From positions 2,551,928-2,615,927 of the forward strand of contig OX337235.1 of the NCBI GenBank assembly GCA_946965045.2: a stretch of DNA of 64,000 nt, written 5' to 3'. Position 1 is the stretch's first letter. Every line of letters starts with the position of its first letter. Of the stretch, positions 1 through 9,600 are shown piece after piece. The DNA is from Epithemia pelagica (taxonomy: Eukaryota; Bacillariophyta; Bacillariophyceae; Surirellales; Surirellaceae). The notes beneath the pieces were generated by a model. The model made no database searches and had not been told where the DNA came from. It saw only the letters and a program-made list of their open reading frames with translations. The translations under genes were made by a program, and so were the position numbers.

Positions 1-315
1 AACAAGACGGAGAGACAAAAAGTGGCGATAGATAGCTCCCCCGACGTCTTATGGACACAGGCGCAGATCTGCGCGAGGCCGTGCGTGTGACCAACAAGAA
101 AATATGAGGTCGCGTTAAGGTCACAGAACCTATCCCGTCTCACTTCCGAATTGGGTATTCGGCATTCGACGTCATCGTATCTTTGATGGATCTAAGTAAG
201 ACTTTTAGGAGTAAGAATTCTGCTGTGATTGTGATGGTAAATATGAGATTGTTGTTGATGATTGCTTGGTCAAAGGACTGATTAGCGCCTTGCTTGATTG
301 CGTGATATGGTCTTG
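1..315. other. intergenic, left edge
   Basis: I see no convincing gene, RNA or repeat here. The stretch probably holds the 3' untranslated region of the minus-strand gene that ends at 316. Confidence 0.4.
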
Positions 316-1044
316 CTAATTGGAGCACGTGGTATGGCAGGTGGCATGGTCATCCATTGCCACAACAGAGATGGCTACTTCCGGAGGAACGCACTTGGTG
401 AAGCTTGCGACTTCTTCGCCGTCCGGACTCTCCTTTTTGAAATCGACAAGAACGCCGTGACCCTCCTTGCACGTGCATGTGCATGGGGCGGGACATCCAT
501 CTGGTTCGCAACAACCGCATTGGTCGGTGATGAGAGCAACCTTGTCGTCGATACAGGCGGAATTCGTCTTGGCTTCGCCAGTGACTGGATTGTAGACCGT
601 ACGGCAGACCCAAGTGCCGCTAATGACATCCTGCCAGAAGCGAGGACGTGGGGGCTGGCACTTTGGCTGATCGTCCGCAACGGGGCAAGTAATATTGTGG
701 ATATACTTTTCAAAGGGAAACGGAGGGAATGGACCACCAGGAGGATGGAATCCTCCTCTTCCACCGGCGGGCGGGTGTTCCGGCATGTGACTACCGCGCA
801 TGTGGGCACCAGGTTTGGTGGGAAAATCTTTCACCTTTATCATTTCATCCATTTCTTGCTCGTCTAGAAAGAAATCAAGATAGTTATCCCACTCGTTCTT
901 GTGTTTGCCATGTTGGTCGACCATGGTGCGTTTGTGAAGCAGACCACCGCCATGCTTCATTCCATGTTGGGCAAAGGGACCTCCATCTTGCGCGGAAATG
1001 CCAGAAATAAACGAAAGAGACAACAAACCGACCTGAAGGAACAT
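316..1044 (-). CDS. Small secreted Cys-rich protein, unknown function
   Basis: This frame encodes about 242 residues from the ATG at 1044. I chose that start because it gives a clean signal peptide (MFLQVGLLSLSF followed by SGISAQ) and has CACA before the ATG; the frame stays open 25 codons further upstream with ATGs at 1071 and 1119. After the signal come a His/Gly-rich stretch, a Pro/Gly-rich linker with GGPFPPFPF, and a C-terminal third with about 17 cysteines in clusters such as CGCCEPDGCPAPCTCTC. That pattern suggests a disulfide-stabilised extracellular or vacuolar domain. I do not recognise the family. No membrane segment follows the signal peptide, so secretion into the wall or silica-associated matrix is only inferred. 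The next gene upstream is on the same strand but separated by about 700 bp. Confidence 0.6.
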   Translation of the reverse strand: MFLQVGLLSLSFISGISAQDGGPFAQHGMKHGGGLLHKRTMVDQHGKHKNEWDNYLDFFLDEQEMDEMIKVKDFPTKPGAHMRGSHMPEHPPAGGRGGFHPPGGPFPPFPFEKYIHNITCPVADDQPKCQPPRPRFWQDVISGTWVCRTVYNPVTGEAKTNSACIDDKVALITDQCGCCEPDGCPAPCTCTCKEGHGVLVDFKKESPDGEEVASFTKCVPPEVAISVVAMDDHATCHTTCSN

Positions 1045-1774
1045 TGTGCAATATGGCTGAAACAAAAACATAAGTGGGTCAGAACCAGTCTGCCTCGCAT
1101 CCTCATGTACATACGACATTGCTTCCTGATCAGATACTTGCTCTCTAAAGTTTTCTTACCTTGATAAAGAAGGTGTGTGGTTGCGTTTTGCAAAATTGTG
1201 TGAATGATTTTGTGAGCCTACCAAACTCAAAACGAGAAATATGGTGGTGGTCCAACGAGACTGCAGAATCTTTCAAGAAGTCGTGCCAAAACAGTTGCAC
1301 AACTTTTGAATGGTATTCATTGTGTTGACACTCTCATCAAGTGGAGGTACGTGTTCGAAGGATACCTTTGATATGAGAAGATACGATCGAGACTGGCATC
1401 GGTCGTGCCAATTGCTTTCCTTAGGCCTTAATTCTCGTCTCTAGGTGCACTATCTCTCTCGGAGAGCAAGGAAGTGTGACTGGAATTCTACATGTGGGAC
1501 AGCCTAGCATCAGCTACCCCATGGAGATTTTAGTAGGTGCTCCTACTCTCTATTCCTGCTCCTAGAGGAGTATTTTTCTTGCTCCAACCTACTCCTCGTT
1601 CATGATAAGCCCAAAGACTTACAAGTACGTAGTTCTGGTTCACTGTGACAGTTTTCTATTTCTCATGCGAACTACTGGATTGATTCTGCAGAGGGTGGGA
1701 CAGCAATTTGGCAAGATTGGACGGAATCCAACGGTTTGGAATCGAACCATTTCTCGTCCTTTCTGATATGACGA
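1045..1774. other. intergenic with CTACTCCT-rich tract
   Basis: No coding potential is evident. Positions about 1528-1605 are rich in short TAGGAG/CTCCTA words on both strands, resembling tracts near 3343-3385 and 15457-15480. The rest is unremarkable and probably contains the promoter of the small secreted gene. Confidence 0.4.
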
Positions 1775-3121
1775 CTACGATGACTTTGGGTGGTCTTCCT
1801 CGTCACTGTCTTCGGTGGATTGCAGACCAATCCATTTCAACACACGGCTCTTGATATGTTTTTGGTATGGATAGGTTTGCCAAAACACCCAGATAAAGAC
1901 ATATTTTTCCCATCCAGAACCAGGAACCAACATGTTGACAAAAGTGGAGACCCATCCAAGAAGGTCCAACATGTCAAAGCGATGAATCCAGGTTCGTACC
2001 AGGTCCAGATAGGGAACCAAAAGGGGGAACCCGTGCCAAACCACTGCCAGATCCAGCCAGCTCCTGGCCGCCTCGCGGTCCTGGTAAAGTCGCGTCGATA
2101 GGTCCATCATGGCACCACAAAAGAGAAGACTCACCCAAAACGTTATTCCGGTATAATCGCAGTATCGGGCATTGACCTTGGAGAGAACCAAAAGGTTCCA
2201 CCAGACAGTCCCATAGGTAATCTTTTCGTATCCAACAAGGGTTTTGGGCCATTTGAGAAAAAGTCGAAGGACAAACGTCGTTATCAAGAGGTGAAACCCT
2301 TCCAACATCAAAGCCAAAACGTGGCCGACCCCCAGTATAACAAAAGATGCTGTGAATACACACGTTAGAGTAAAAGTATATGAACCGAGAAGAAACGTCT
2401 GCAGTAAGATCACCATTGGAATCACAGTGTTGCAAATGACATCTTTGAACTTGGGTTGCACCGTACGGCCCTTGTTTTGTTGTCGTTCATCCATGGAAAG
2501 AAGTGAATGTTTTTCTTCCCCAAAACTAGAAATAAGTCGACACTGCTCATCAAGCGTCAAAAATGCTTCTGTTGCATTCGTGTTGTTGAAAGCCAATGAT
2601 TCGAAATGGATAAAATTTACGGACGCTGTACTGTTATTCGCCTCGGCTGTTTTATTCGACTGTTCGTGAAGGTTCATTCCGGTCACTGCCGTATTTACTG
2701 CACCATCCATGAGCGAAATGGCTCGACTGCAACTCTCTGGGAAGGGAATATCGCTTGGTCCTTGGTAATTGTCAAAGTCCATCTTGGCCGTGACACCTTC
2801 TGGGTCCACAATACAGGCAGGCAACAACTGGACCACTATGCTAAGTTGTTGAAGGCAATCCACATTCAAATCGGACAGTGCCTTGGTTTCCTCACGTCCA
2901 AGCGGCCACGACAAGACGGCCGACCAGGCTCCCACCACCACAAAGAGAAGGGTAAAAAACGCGACTCGACGAAAGGGATAGTGATGCCCGTACCATGATT
3001 CCTTGTGGAGACGACTCTGAAAATTGGCTTGAGAAATCACAGCATGAAAGAATCCAATGGGCTTCAACGTAATGTTTTCCACTGTCGTGGTCGTTGCTTC
3101 TGGAGACTCTGCCATTGCCAT
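1775..3121 (-). CDS. Multi-pass membrane protein, unknown function
   Basis: The frame encodes 448 residues from the ATG at 3121, which sits in a strong ACCATGG context. The frame is open to ATGs at 3247 and 3253, so a longer N-terminus is possible. One hydrophobic segment (VAFFTLLFVVVGAWSAVLSW) is followed by a loop of about 170 residues with several N-glycosylation sequons (NKT, NNST, NNT, NAT). A second hydrophobic block of two or three helices starts at VICNTVIPMVILLQTF, and at least three more segments lie toward the C-terminus. The tail is acidic (STEDSDEEDHP). The sequons place the loop in the ER lumen or outside the cell. I do not recognise a family. It could be a transporter accessory or an ER/Golgi membrane protein, but nothing in the sequence decides this. 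Confidence 0.6.
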   Translation of the reverse strand: MAMAESPEATTTTVENITLKPIGFFHAVISQANFQSRLHKESWYGHHYPFRRVAFFTLLFVVVGAWSAVLSWPLGREETKALSDLNVDCLQQLSIVVQLLPACIVDPEGVTAKMDFDNYQGPSDIPFPESCSRAISLMDGAVNTAVTGMNLHEQSNKTAEANNSTASVNFIHFESLAFNNTNATEAFLTLDEQCRLISSFGEEKHSLLSMDERQQNKGRTVQPKFKDVICNTVIPMVILLQTFLLGSYTFTLTCVFTASFVILGVGHVLALMLEGFHLLITTFVLRLFLKWPKTLVGYEKITYGTVWWNLLVLSKVNARYCDYTGITFWVSLLFCGAMMDLSTRLYQDREAARSWLDLAVVWHGFPLLVPYLDLVRTWIHRFDMLDLLGWVSTFVNMLVPGSGWEKYVFIWVFWQTYPYQKHIKSRVLKWIGLQSTEDSDEEDHPKSS

Positions 3122-3627
3122 GGTATGAGGCTTTTGTGTCCGTTTCCGTCTTGGTCGATTGGATTGACACACACTTCGGGTAATGCCATTTTTTGCCAAA
3201 AACACACGATTGAAAGATACACTACCGCATCGTCCAAGGGTAAACATGTACATAATATTTTACACAATGACTCTGTGTCACGCTCAAGAGTGTGGTCGTG
3301 CTTCCGAATGGGATCTTTTCAGTAGGGTAGCTACCAGGATTAAATATTCCCCTAGTAGTAGGAATACTTTTACTCCTACTCCTACATGTGTTCGTAGTTC
3401 GTTGAGTCCAAACAGGAACCCAAGGAGCAAAGAGCAAGGCTCCGTCCACAAGATGCAACCTTTCTCCAGATAGGGAGGGGGAGATAGGGTTGGGGCTGAG
3501 TTCATGGTTGAAATGACCCGTCGTGCCACATTGGTATCGTCTAGGTTGCCATTCCTCGGGAGTTTTTTTCTATGGACGGATGGATGGATGGTTCGTAAGT
3601 TGTGTTGTATCTCTCTTTCTTGTCGTG
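3122..3627. other. intergenic between two minus-strand genes
   Basis: About 500 bp with no supported gene. A short TAGTAGGA/TACTCCTAC-rich tract lies at about 3343-3385. The region should hold the promoter of the membrane protein to its left and the 3' end of the signal peptidase transcript. Confidence 0.4.
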
Positions 3628-5964
3628 TTATTGATTCCAATCGTCCTTCCCGGTTCGAATCGCATCTTGTACGACCGTGGGCAAGGCTTCGACGGGTCCG
3701 ACCCGGGCCGGTGGCCACAAACGAATGACGGGTCGTCCGACAATGTTGGAGACGGGCAAGGATTGCCAGACTCGGGAATCAATCGAGACGGATCGACAAT
3801 CGCCCAAGACCGCAACGGCGTTGGGGGGAACGACAAATTCCAGCGGTTCAATGTATCGTTCCAACAATCCCAAGGGTTCCTGACTGCACAACGATCGATC
3901 TTCGACGGGTTCCATACCATTGATGCGGACCGTGCCCTTGGAATCCACAACGGTCACGACATCTCCCGGTACCGCTGCAACGCGTTTGACAAACAAATCG
4001 CGGTCCCCAATCGTTCGGCCACTACTACTACTACCACCATTGGGTGTTCTTGCTGCTGCTTGTTGTTGTTGCTGTTGAATCCAGTTTTGCAATTGCAATG
4101 GAGGACGAAACAAGACGACATTGCCGACCGTCGGTGTGGAAACGGAGGTTTGGCCCGGAACGAGTTGTGTCGCGAGAGCCGCGAGACGAGGCGTTACTTT
4201 TTCGACCAAGACGACATCTCCTCGGAGCAAGGTGGGTTCCATACTTTGACTGGGAATGACAAAGAAGGAGACAAGTTGTGAAATGACAAGGGCCGAAACG
4301 AGGCCAGTCATGGCCGTCACGAGAGACCCCACGGCCGACAAGATGTTGTATTGAGTCGGTGTCACCAAGTGCGGAATGTCTTGTTCGGCGATTCGTACTG
4401 GCCAGGCTCGTTCCAATTGAGGAACGAGGGGATACAAGGGTTTTAATTCATAGTCCACACCAGGTTCATGAAAAAACACGTCAATCTCGTCGTCGTTGTC
4501 GTCATTTGTGGAGGTCCCAGTTGTCGTCCTGGTGGTCGTCGTCGTTTGGGGTGGCGTGGAGTGGGAGGATGCGTCGGGAGGAGGAGAAGATGGACGGACC
4601 ATGCGCAAGACTCGATACTCGACACCCGGATACACCCCGGCTTGAAACATGGCGGGACGTTGGGACAAGGTTTGCAAGACGGGTACGACAATGCGTCCGA
4701 CACGAAGCAAGGGTTCTTCTTGTGGCGATTGTCCTGGTGATGCATCCGCCTGGTTGTTGGACGACGATGACGACGACGAGGTAACTTGTTCTCGCATATC
4801 GGGCCAGGCTTGCAAGGCCCAACGACGAATTCCAGTCGTGTCGTCGGGTGGTTGGGAGCGTGACTGTTGCGGTTGTTGTGAAGACGACATGGCCGTATAG
4901 GGATGATGCAATTGGACTTGCACTTGCACTTGAACGGGTTGGTGGGCCTTGTCCCAGGCGGACATGGCATTTGGGTCGTCCATGTCGGATTCGTCATGGT
5001 CGTCGTCAACCCCCAAGACACGACTCAATAAGGGCGTTTCCATCAGGGGGGCACCCCATTCCGTGGCCTGTCCCAATCGTTCGTCCTTTACCAGAAATGA
5101 CGATGAGGACGATGTCGACACCCCAAAGCGCATGCCCGAACGCCATTCGACATCAAATTTGCGACCCCATTGTTGTTGTCCGACCAGACGCAGGGCAAAA
5201 CTCACGTCGACAAAGTCGTCGTCGTCCGTGTCGTTGTTGTTGTCGTCGTCGTCTTTGGAACATGGCAAGCGTTGCACATACAACCCCACCGTTTCCTTCT
5301 TCTTATTGTTGTTGGCTGGATCAAACATGGAGGCATAACTCATGCCAAAGCCACCTCCGGGACGCTCTTCGGGTGCCATAGAGGAGGAGGACGATGACGA
5401 ACCGAAATTCCAGCCCGTCGCTTGTTGTGGTTGTTTGCCACGAGGATAGAGCTTGACACAAAAGCGATAGGACTTGATTCGTTTTGTTTCTTCTTGTGGT
5501 TGTGGTGGAGTGGAGGAGGATGGTACGGACATGGTAAAGGGTGCACTCGATACACTTTGACCGGCCGGGACTTGCATCAATTGGGAATAGGATGGAAATT
5601 CGAGCGTCGTGGCAAAGGTGGCCCTGGAATGGGCAGTGGATGGAGGACGGTCCTGCTCTTGTTCTTTGTTTTCCTTTTGGGAATGGTTGTGGTCGTCCCA
5701 TGGAGTGTTGTTGTTATTGTTTGAATCCAACCAGGGATCCGAAGAGGACGACAATGACACAGACGACCTTGGGGTTGGAATCTGCGACAAACAGTGCGGT
5801 TGTCGTTGTTGTCGTTGGAATGTCGGTCCAGGTCCATATCGAGCCGTCGTACTGGTACTACTACTAGTACTCGTAAAGGCCTCAACCATTGAACTCCTTG
5901 CCGAATGGCACACGACCAGGACCACCGCGACCCAGAGAAAAAGAGTGGATCGAACGGTTGTCAT
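3628..5964 (-). CDS. Plastid-targeted type I signal peptidase (S26) with MATH-like N-terminal region
   Basis: Type I signal peptidases remove signal peptides after membrane translocation. The catalytic part is C-terminal. A membrane helix at about residues 540-570 leads into SQSMEPTLLRGD with the nucleophile Ser574, then KRVAAVPGD with the general base Lys660, then GDCRSVSIDSRVW (box E). The start at 5964 gives a 778-residue protein with a signal peptide and the motif VEA/FTS, a bipartite plastid signal of diatom type. A thylakoidal processing role (Plsp1/TPP-like) is therefore likely. The roughly 500-residue N-terminal extension is unusual. Residues about 165-315 read like a MATH domain (VKLYPRG, then VGLYVQRL, then DVSFALRLVGQQQWGRKF, then WGAPLMETPLL), split by acidic and Ser tracts. 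The C-terminal box E has Cys where Asn is usual. The nonaspanin gene lies divergently upstream. Confidence 0.85.
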   Translation of the reverse strand: MTTVRSTLFLWVAVVLVVCHSARSSMVEAFTSTSSSTSTTARYGPGPTFQRQQRQPHCLSQIPTPRSSVSLSSSSDPWLDSNNNNNTPWDDHNHSQKENKEQEQDRPPSTAHSRATFATTLEFPSYSQLMQVPAGQSVSSAPFTMSVPSSSTPPQPQEETKRIKSYRFCVKLYPRGKQPQQATGWNFGSSSSSSSMAPEERPGGGFGMSYASMFDPANNNKKKETVGLYVQRLPCSKDDDDNNNDTDDDDFVDVSFALRLVGQQQWGRKFDVEWRSGMRFGVSTSSSSSFLVKDERLGQATEWGAPLMETPLLSRVLGVDDDHDESDMDDPNAMSAWDKAHQPVQVQVQVQLHHPYTAMSSSQQPQQSRSQPPDDTTGIRRWALQAWPDMREQVTSSSSSSSNNQADASPGQSPQEEPLLRVGRIVVPVLQTLSQRPAMFQAGVYPGVEYRVLRMVRPSSPPPDASSHSTPPQTTTTTRTTTGTSTNDDNDDEIDVFFHEPGVDYELKPLYPLVPQLERAWPVRIAEQDIPHLVTPTQYNILSAVGSLVTAMTGLVSALVISQLVSFFVIPSQSMEPTLLRGDVVLVEKVTPRLAALATQLVPGQTSVSTPTVGNVVLFRPPLQLQNWIQQQQQQAAARTPNGGSSSSGRTIGDRDLFVKRVAAVPGDVVTVVDSKGTVRINGMEPVEDRSLCSQEPLGLLERYIEPLEFVVPPNAVAVLGDCRSVSIDSRVWQSLPVSNIVGRPVIRLWPPARVGPVEALPTVVQDAIRTGKDDWNQ

Positions 5965-6668
5965 TGTCGTCGTCGTCGTAACGATGTAGAGCCAAAGACA
6001 AAACTCCACACTGTGTAATTGTGGTAACCAAAGGTTCTACAGTGTAGCCTTTTCAAAAGATGCAAGCGTTGAGGACGATAATGAGATTGTTGCTAGGAGT
6101 CTTCTCCAAGAGTAGTGTGTCCCTTGATTTATATAATAGAGTATCTTCACACCTCGCTGTCTTTTGTGTGTTCGGGGTGTGGTCTCTTTCTCTTGTGTTG
6201 GCATATCTTTCTTTGGCATTTCCACATTTCACACTTGCGTGGTCGAATGACGTCTCGTCTTCTGCAGTCTATCCGCGACCGACAGAAACTTTGCCTCGCC
6301 CGGCGCTCTCATGTGTTTCCTGGATTCTTTGGCGCGCGCCGATGGAAGGTGAGTCGTATATCCTGCGGCAACGGAAGGTCCTCACAAGATCCACACACCC
6401 ACAGACCATAATCATTCGGATCCTGCTGATGCATTGCATCGTATTTGTGATCCAAAAGGCGGAGGAACAAAACGAAACGGGGCCCACAAGTCTCTTTTGT
6501 CGTGGAACAGGAACGGAGGAGGGAAGTGGGTGTACTTTGAGAGGGCAGAGAGAGAGAGAGAGAGGTGAAACCAAACGAGCCAACCCACAACACGCATTCC
6601 ATCTACAGGGTGGCACAAACCAAAGCAAAACAATACTCAAGGACAAAGAAAGAAGGAAGGATTCCACC
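5965..6668. promoter_or_regulatory. Divergent promoter / 5'UTR region between signal peptidase and nonaspanin
   Basis: About 700 bp separates two divergent start codons. The plus frame happens to be open through most of it, but the peptide is not protein-like and the strong ATG context (CCACCATGG) lies only at 6669. A GTGAGT at about 6350 and a TCTACAG at about 6603-6609 could bound a 5'UTR intron of about 260 bp. A GA dinucleotide run sits at about 6546-6563. Confidence 0.35.
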
Positions 6669-9600
6669 ATGGCCCATGCCACCAGTGCTGCTACAGCACG
6701 TTCTTCGAGGAGGAGGAGGACAAGGATGACCAGAGTGTCGTTGCATCGGTTGCCACAAGGATGGTGGTGGGTGCTCCAAGTATGGGCGATGGTGCTCTGG
6801 TCGTTGTCCAACTGGTGCCGCATCGTCTTTGTTTCACCTGTACACGCCATTTACGTGGAGTATCACAAACCCCACTCGCATGCCAAGGGTGATCGTCTGG
6901 ACGTGGTGTGGAATACCTTTACCTCCCCCCATTCCTTGTCCACCATGGATGTCTCCAAATTGGCACCCTCCTTGTGGCCGCACTGTCGTGCTAAAAACGA
7001 GCCAGAGGAGGAGGAGACGGCGACGGCCACCCCGACTGGAACTGAGACAACCACCACAACGCCATTGCCAGACGAACCATACTCGTCGTCATCACACTCA
7101 TTGCGGAGTCGCGTCCCCTCCTCGCGATGGCAAGAAGCGGTCCATGCCTTGCATGGGGATTTTGTCGTGGAGTCGCCCTGGCCCATTGAGTTGACCGTGA
7201 TGCAAGACGTGGCGTGTCAAGCCGCCTGTTGGGTGGATTTGGAACGCGACAGTCGTAGTTGGTCGGCCTGGCAGACCGTCTTGGAGCGGGCCATGCAAGC
7301 CCGCGTCCAAATCGATGACTTGCCCGTGGCCTATACGTGGCAAACGGCCCAGCAAATTTCCACACGCTATTGGGGTGGCATTCCGCTGGGAGAGAAACAA
7401 CCAGACGATCTAGACGATGATGACGACGATGACTGGATGGACCGTGGACCCCAACGACAACGACGAATGGCCGACGACTATGACGAATCCAACCAACGGC
7501 CACCGGGCGTGGTGATTTCTTCCACCCACGTTCATCCCCATTTGCAACAACAACAACAAACACTTCAATCCTTGCAGCACCAACAACAACAACAAGCATC
7601 ACAGCCCAATTATCGCATTTACAATCATTGGAACATTCAAATTTGGGTGCGTCTCGTGTCGGGGGAGGAACCGGATGACGATGACAATGATCGTGATTCG
7701 AACCGTACCACCAACGACAATGACGACGACGAGGACACGGGCAACCGCACCACGTTGTCGACGGCACGCTATCAAGTCGTGCGCACCGTGATTGAACCAC
7801 TCAGTCTCGGTCGCAACCTGGTAATGGTCAATACTACTACCAACAACAACCCCGAACAACCACAAGAACAAGTGCCCTGGGTGGAACCCGACACGTGTCT
7901 CGAACGACCCGACGGCGAATGGCAAACCCTGTGGCAAAGTACCAGCACCAATTCGACGGATCCCCAACGACGACGCGCCCAAGTGTTGTTTACCTACAGT
8001 GTCGAATGGAATCTCGTGAATGACACCAAGGACGACGATGACAAATTCAAACGATGGACCGTTTTTTTGACCATGGACCATGCCGTCCCGCGGTCCTTTC
8101 AATGGGCCGGACTCGTCTTGGCCTTGATTTTCAATCTCATATTGTATGCGGCCTTGATTGTCTGGGTCTGTCGCGATTTGAGTTACAAACCCATTTATCA
8201 ACAACCATCCTCTTCTTCCTCCCGGCATGATGAAGATTGGGAATCCTCATCCTCCCTGGACCAGAACCAAACTGCCGCTGCCAACAACCACAACAACCAC
8301 TCAAACAACAACAACAACAACAACAATATGCCATTTCAACGTGAGAGTCTTCCTCCCGACGAAGAATGGGCTACCGATCCGGATTCCTTCGTCGACGAGG
8401 ACGACACCAACAACAACACGACAGAGGAGGCGAATGATATTGATGCCGAGGAGAAATTGACCGACGAGGACGACGTGGTTCTGGTTCGACCTCCCACCTT
8501 GGTCCGCCGTCCATCCAACTCTTCCTCCTCTCTGTGGACCAAACGGGTACGTACCGAAGTTCAATTGTGGCCCTTGTCGACCCAAGTGTTTGCTCCACCC
8601 CGTCATGTGCCGTGGCTCTTGTGTACCCTGTGTGGGACGGGTGGACACTTGTTTGTGACCACCTTGTTGTTTATCATTTTCTATCGATTGGGCATTATCA
8701 ATCAAAGCATTGGTCCCAACATTGTGACACCGGCCGTGGTCTTGTATACGCTCTTGGCACCCCTCGGAGGACTCGTGACGGGCCGCATGTCGGCCATGTT
8801 TCATGCCACCACGCAAGGGGCCCTCATCACCACGGCTCTCACGGCCCTGGCCTATCCCATTGTGGGCATGATTGTTGTGGGCTTTTGTTACAATGTCTTT
8901 CCCGATGACTATGCACCCAATTACAATGCCTGGGCCCATGGATCGCCTCTCCTCATGATTTGGATGTGGCTCATTGTACCACTCACCATGGTGGGTGGAT
9001 ATCTGGGACAGTATCTCGGACCTGTCCGGGATTTCCCCATTGTCGCACGAGATCAAGGCTATCAAGAATTGCGTTTGTTGCTTCAAGAAAAACAAGAACG
9101 AGAGGATGATGAATGGAATGACTTTTATGACGACGACGACGACATGAGAGTCGATCCAACCACCAAATCCTCCGGCTTTGAAACAAACCATTCTCCGGGC
9201 AGCTTTCGCTACTATCTGGCTTGGATTCGTCATGCGGCCATTGTCTGTTGGAACAAGCATCCCACTACTTGGCGCACCATTCTGGTGGTCTTGACGGCGG
9301 GGATTCCACCCGTCTTGTGTTGTTTTGTGGCCTTTTCCTATGGGATTGCCGGTCCCGTCATTTTGGGATACTATTCCTCGACCGAGGTCATGTCGATTGC
9401 TCCCTTTGTCTTGTTTGTTACCTGCGCCGCCGGTGTTTCCGTACTCTTGTATTACCGTCAACTTCGGTCCTACCAGTACGCGTGGTGGTGGCCCGCCTTT
9501 GTCAGTGGCGGAGCCTGTGGCTTTCATTTGTTTCTCTTGACCTTGTCCTGGTTGTTTTTCAATGTTTCTCGAGGCAATGTCCCAGCCGGGACCTTTGCCA

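Noticed and set aside
3645-3670. T-loop-like GGTTCGAATC resembling a tRNA
   Set aside because: It falls inside the signal peptidase coding sequence and no cloverleaf can be drawn around it.
6060-6668. In-frame extension of the nonaspanin upstream of 6669
   Set aside because: The peptide is not protein-like, would place the signal peptide deep inside the protein, and the Kozak-like ATG lies at 6669.
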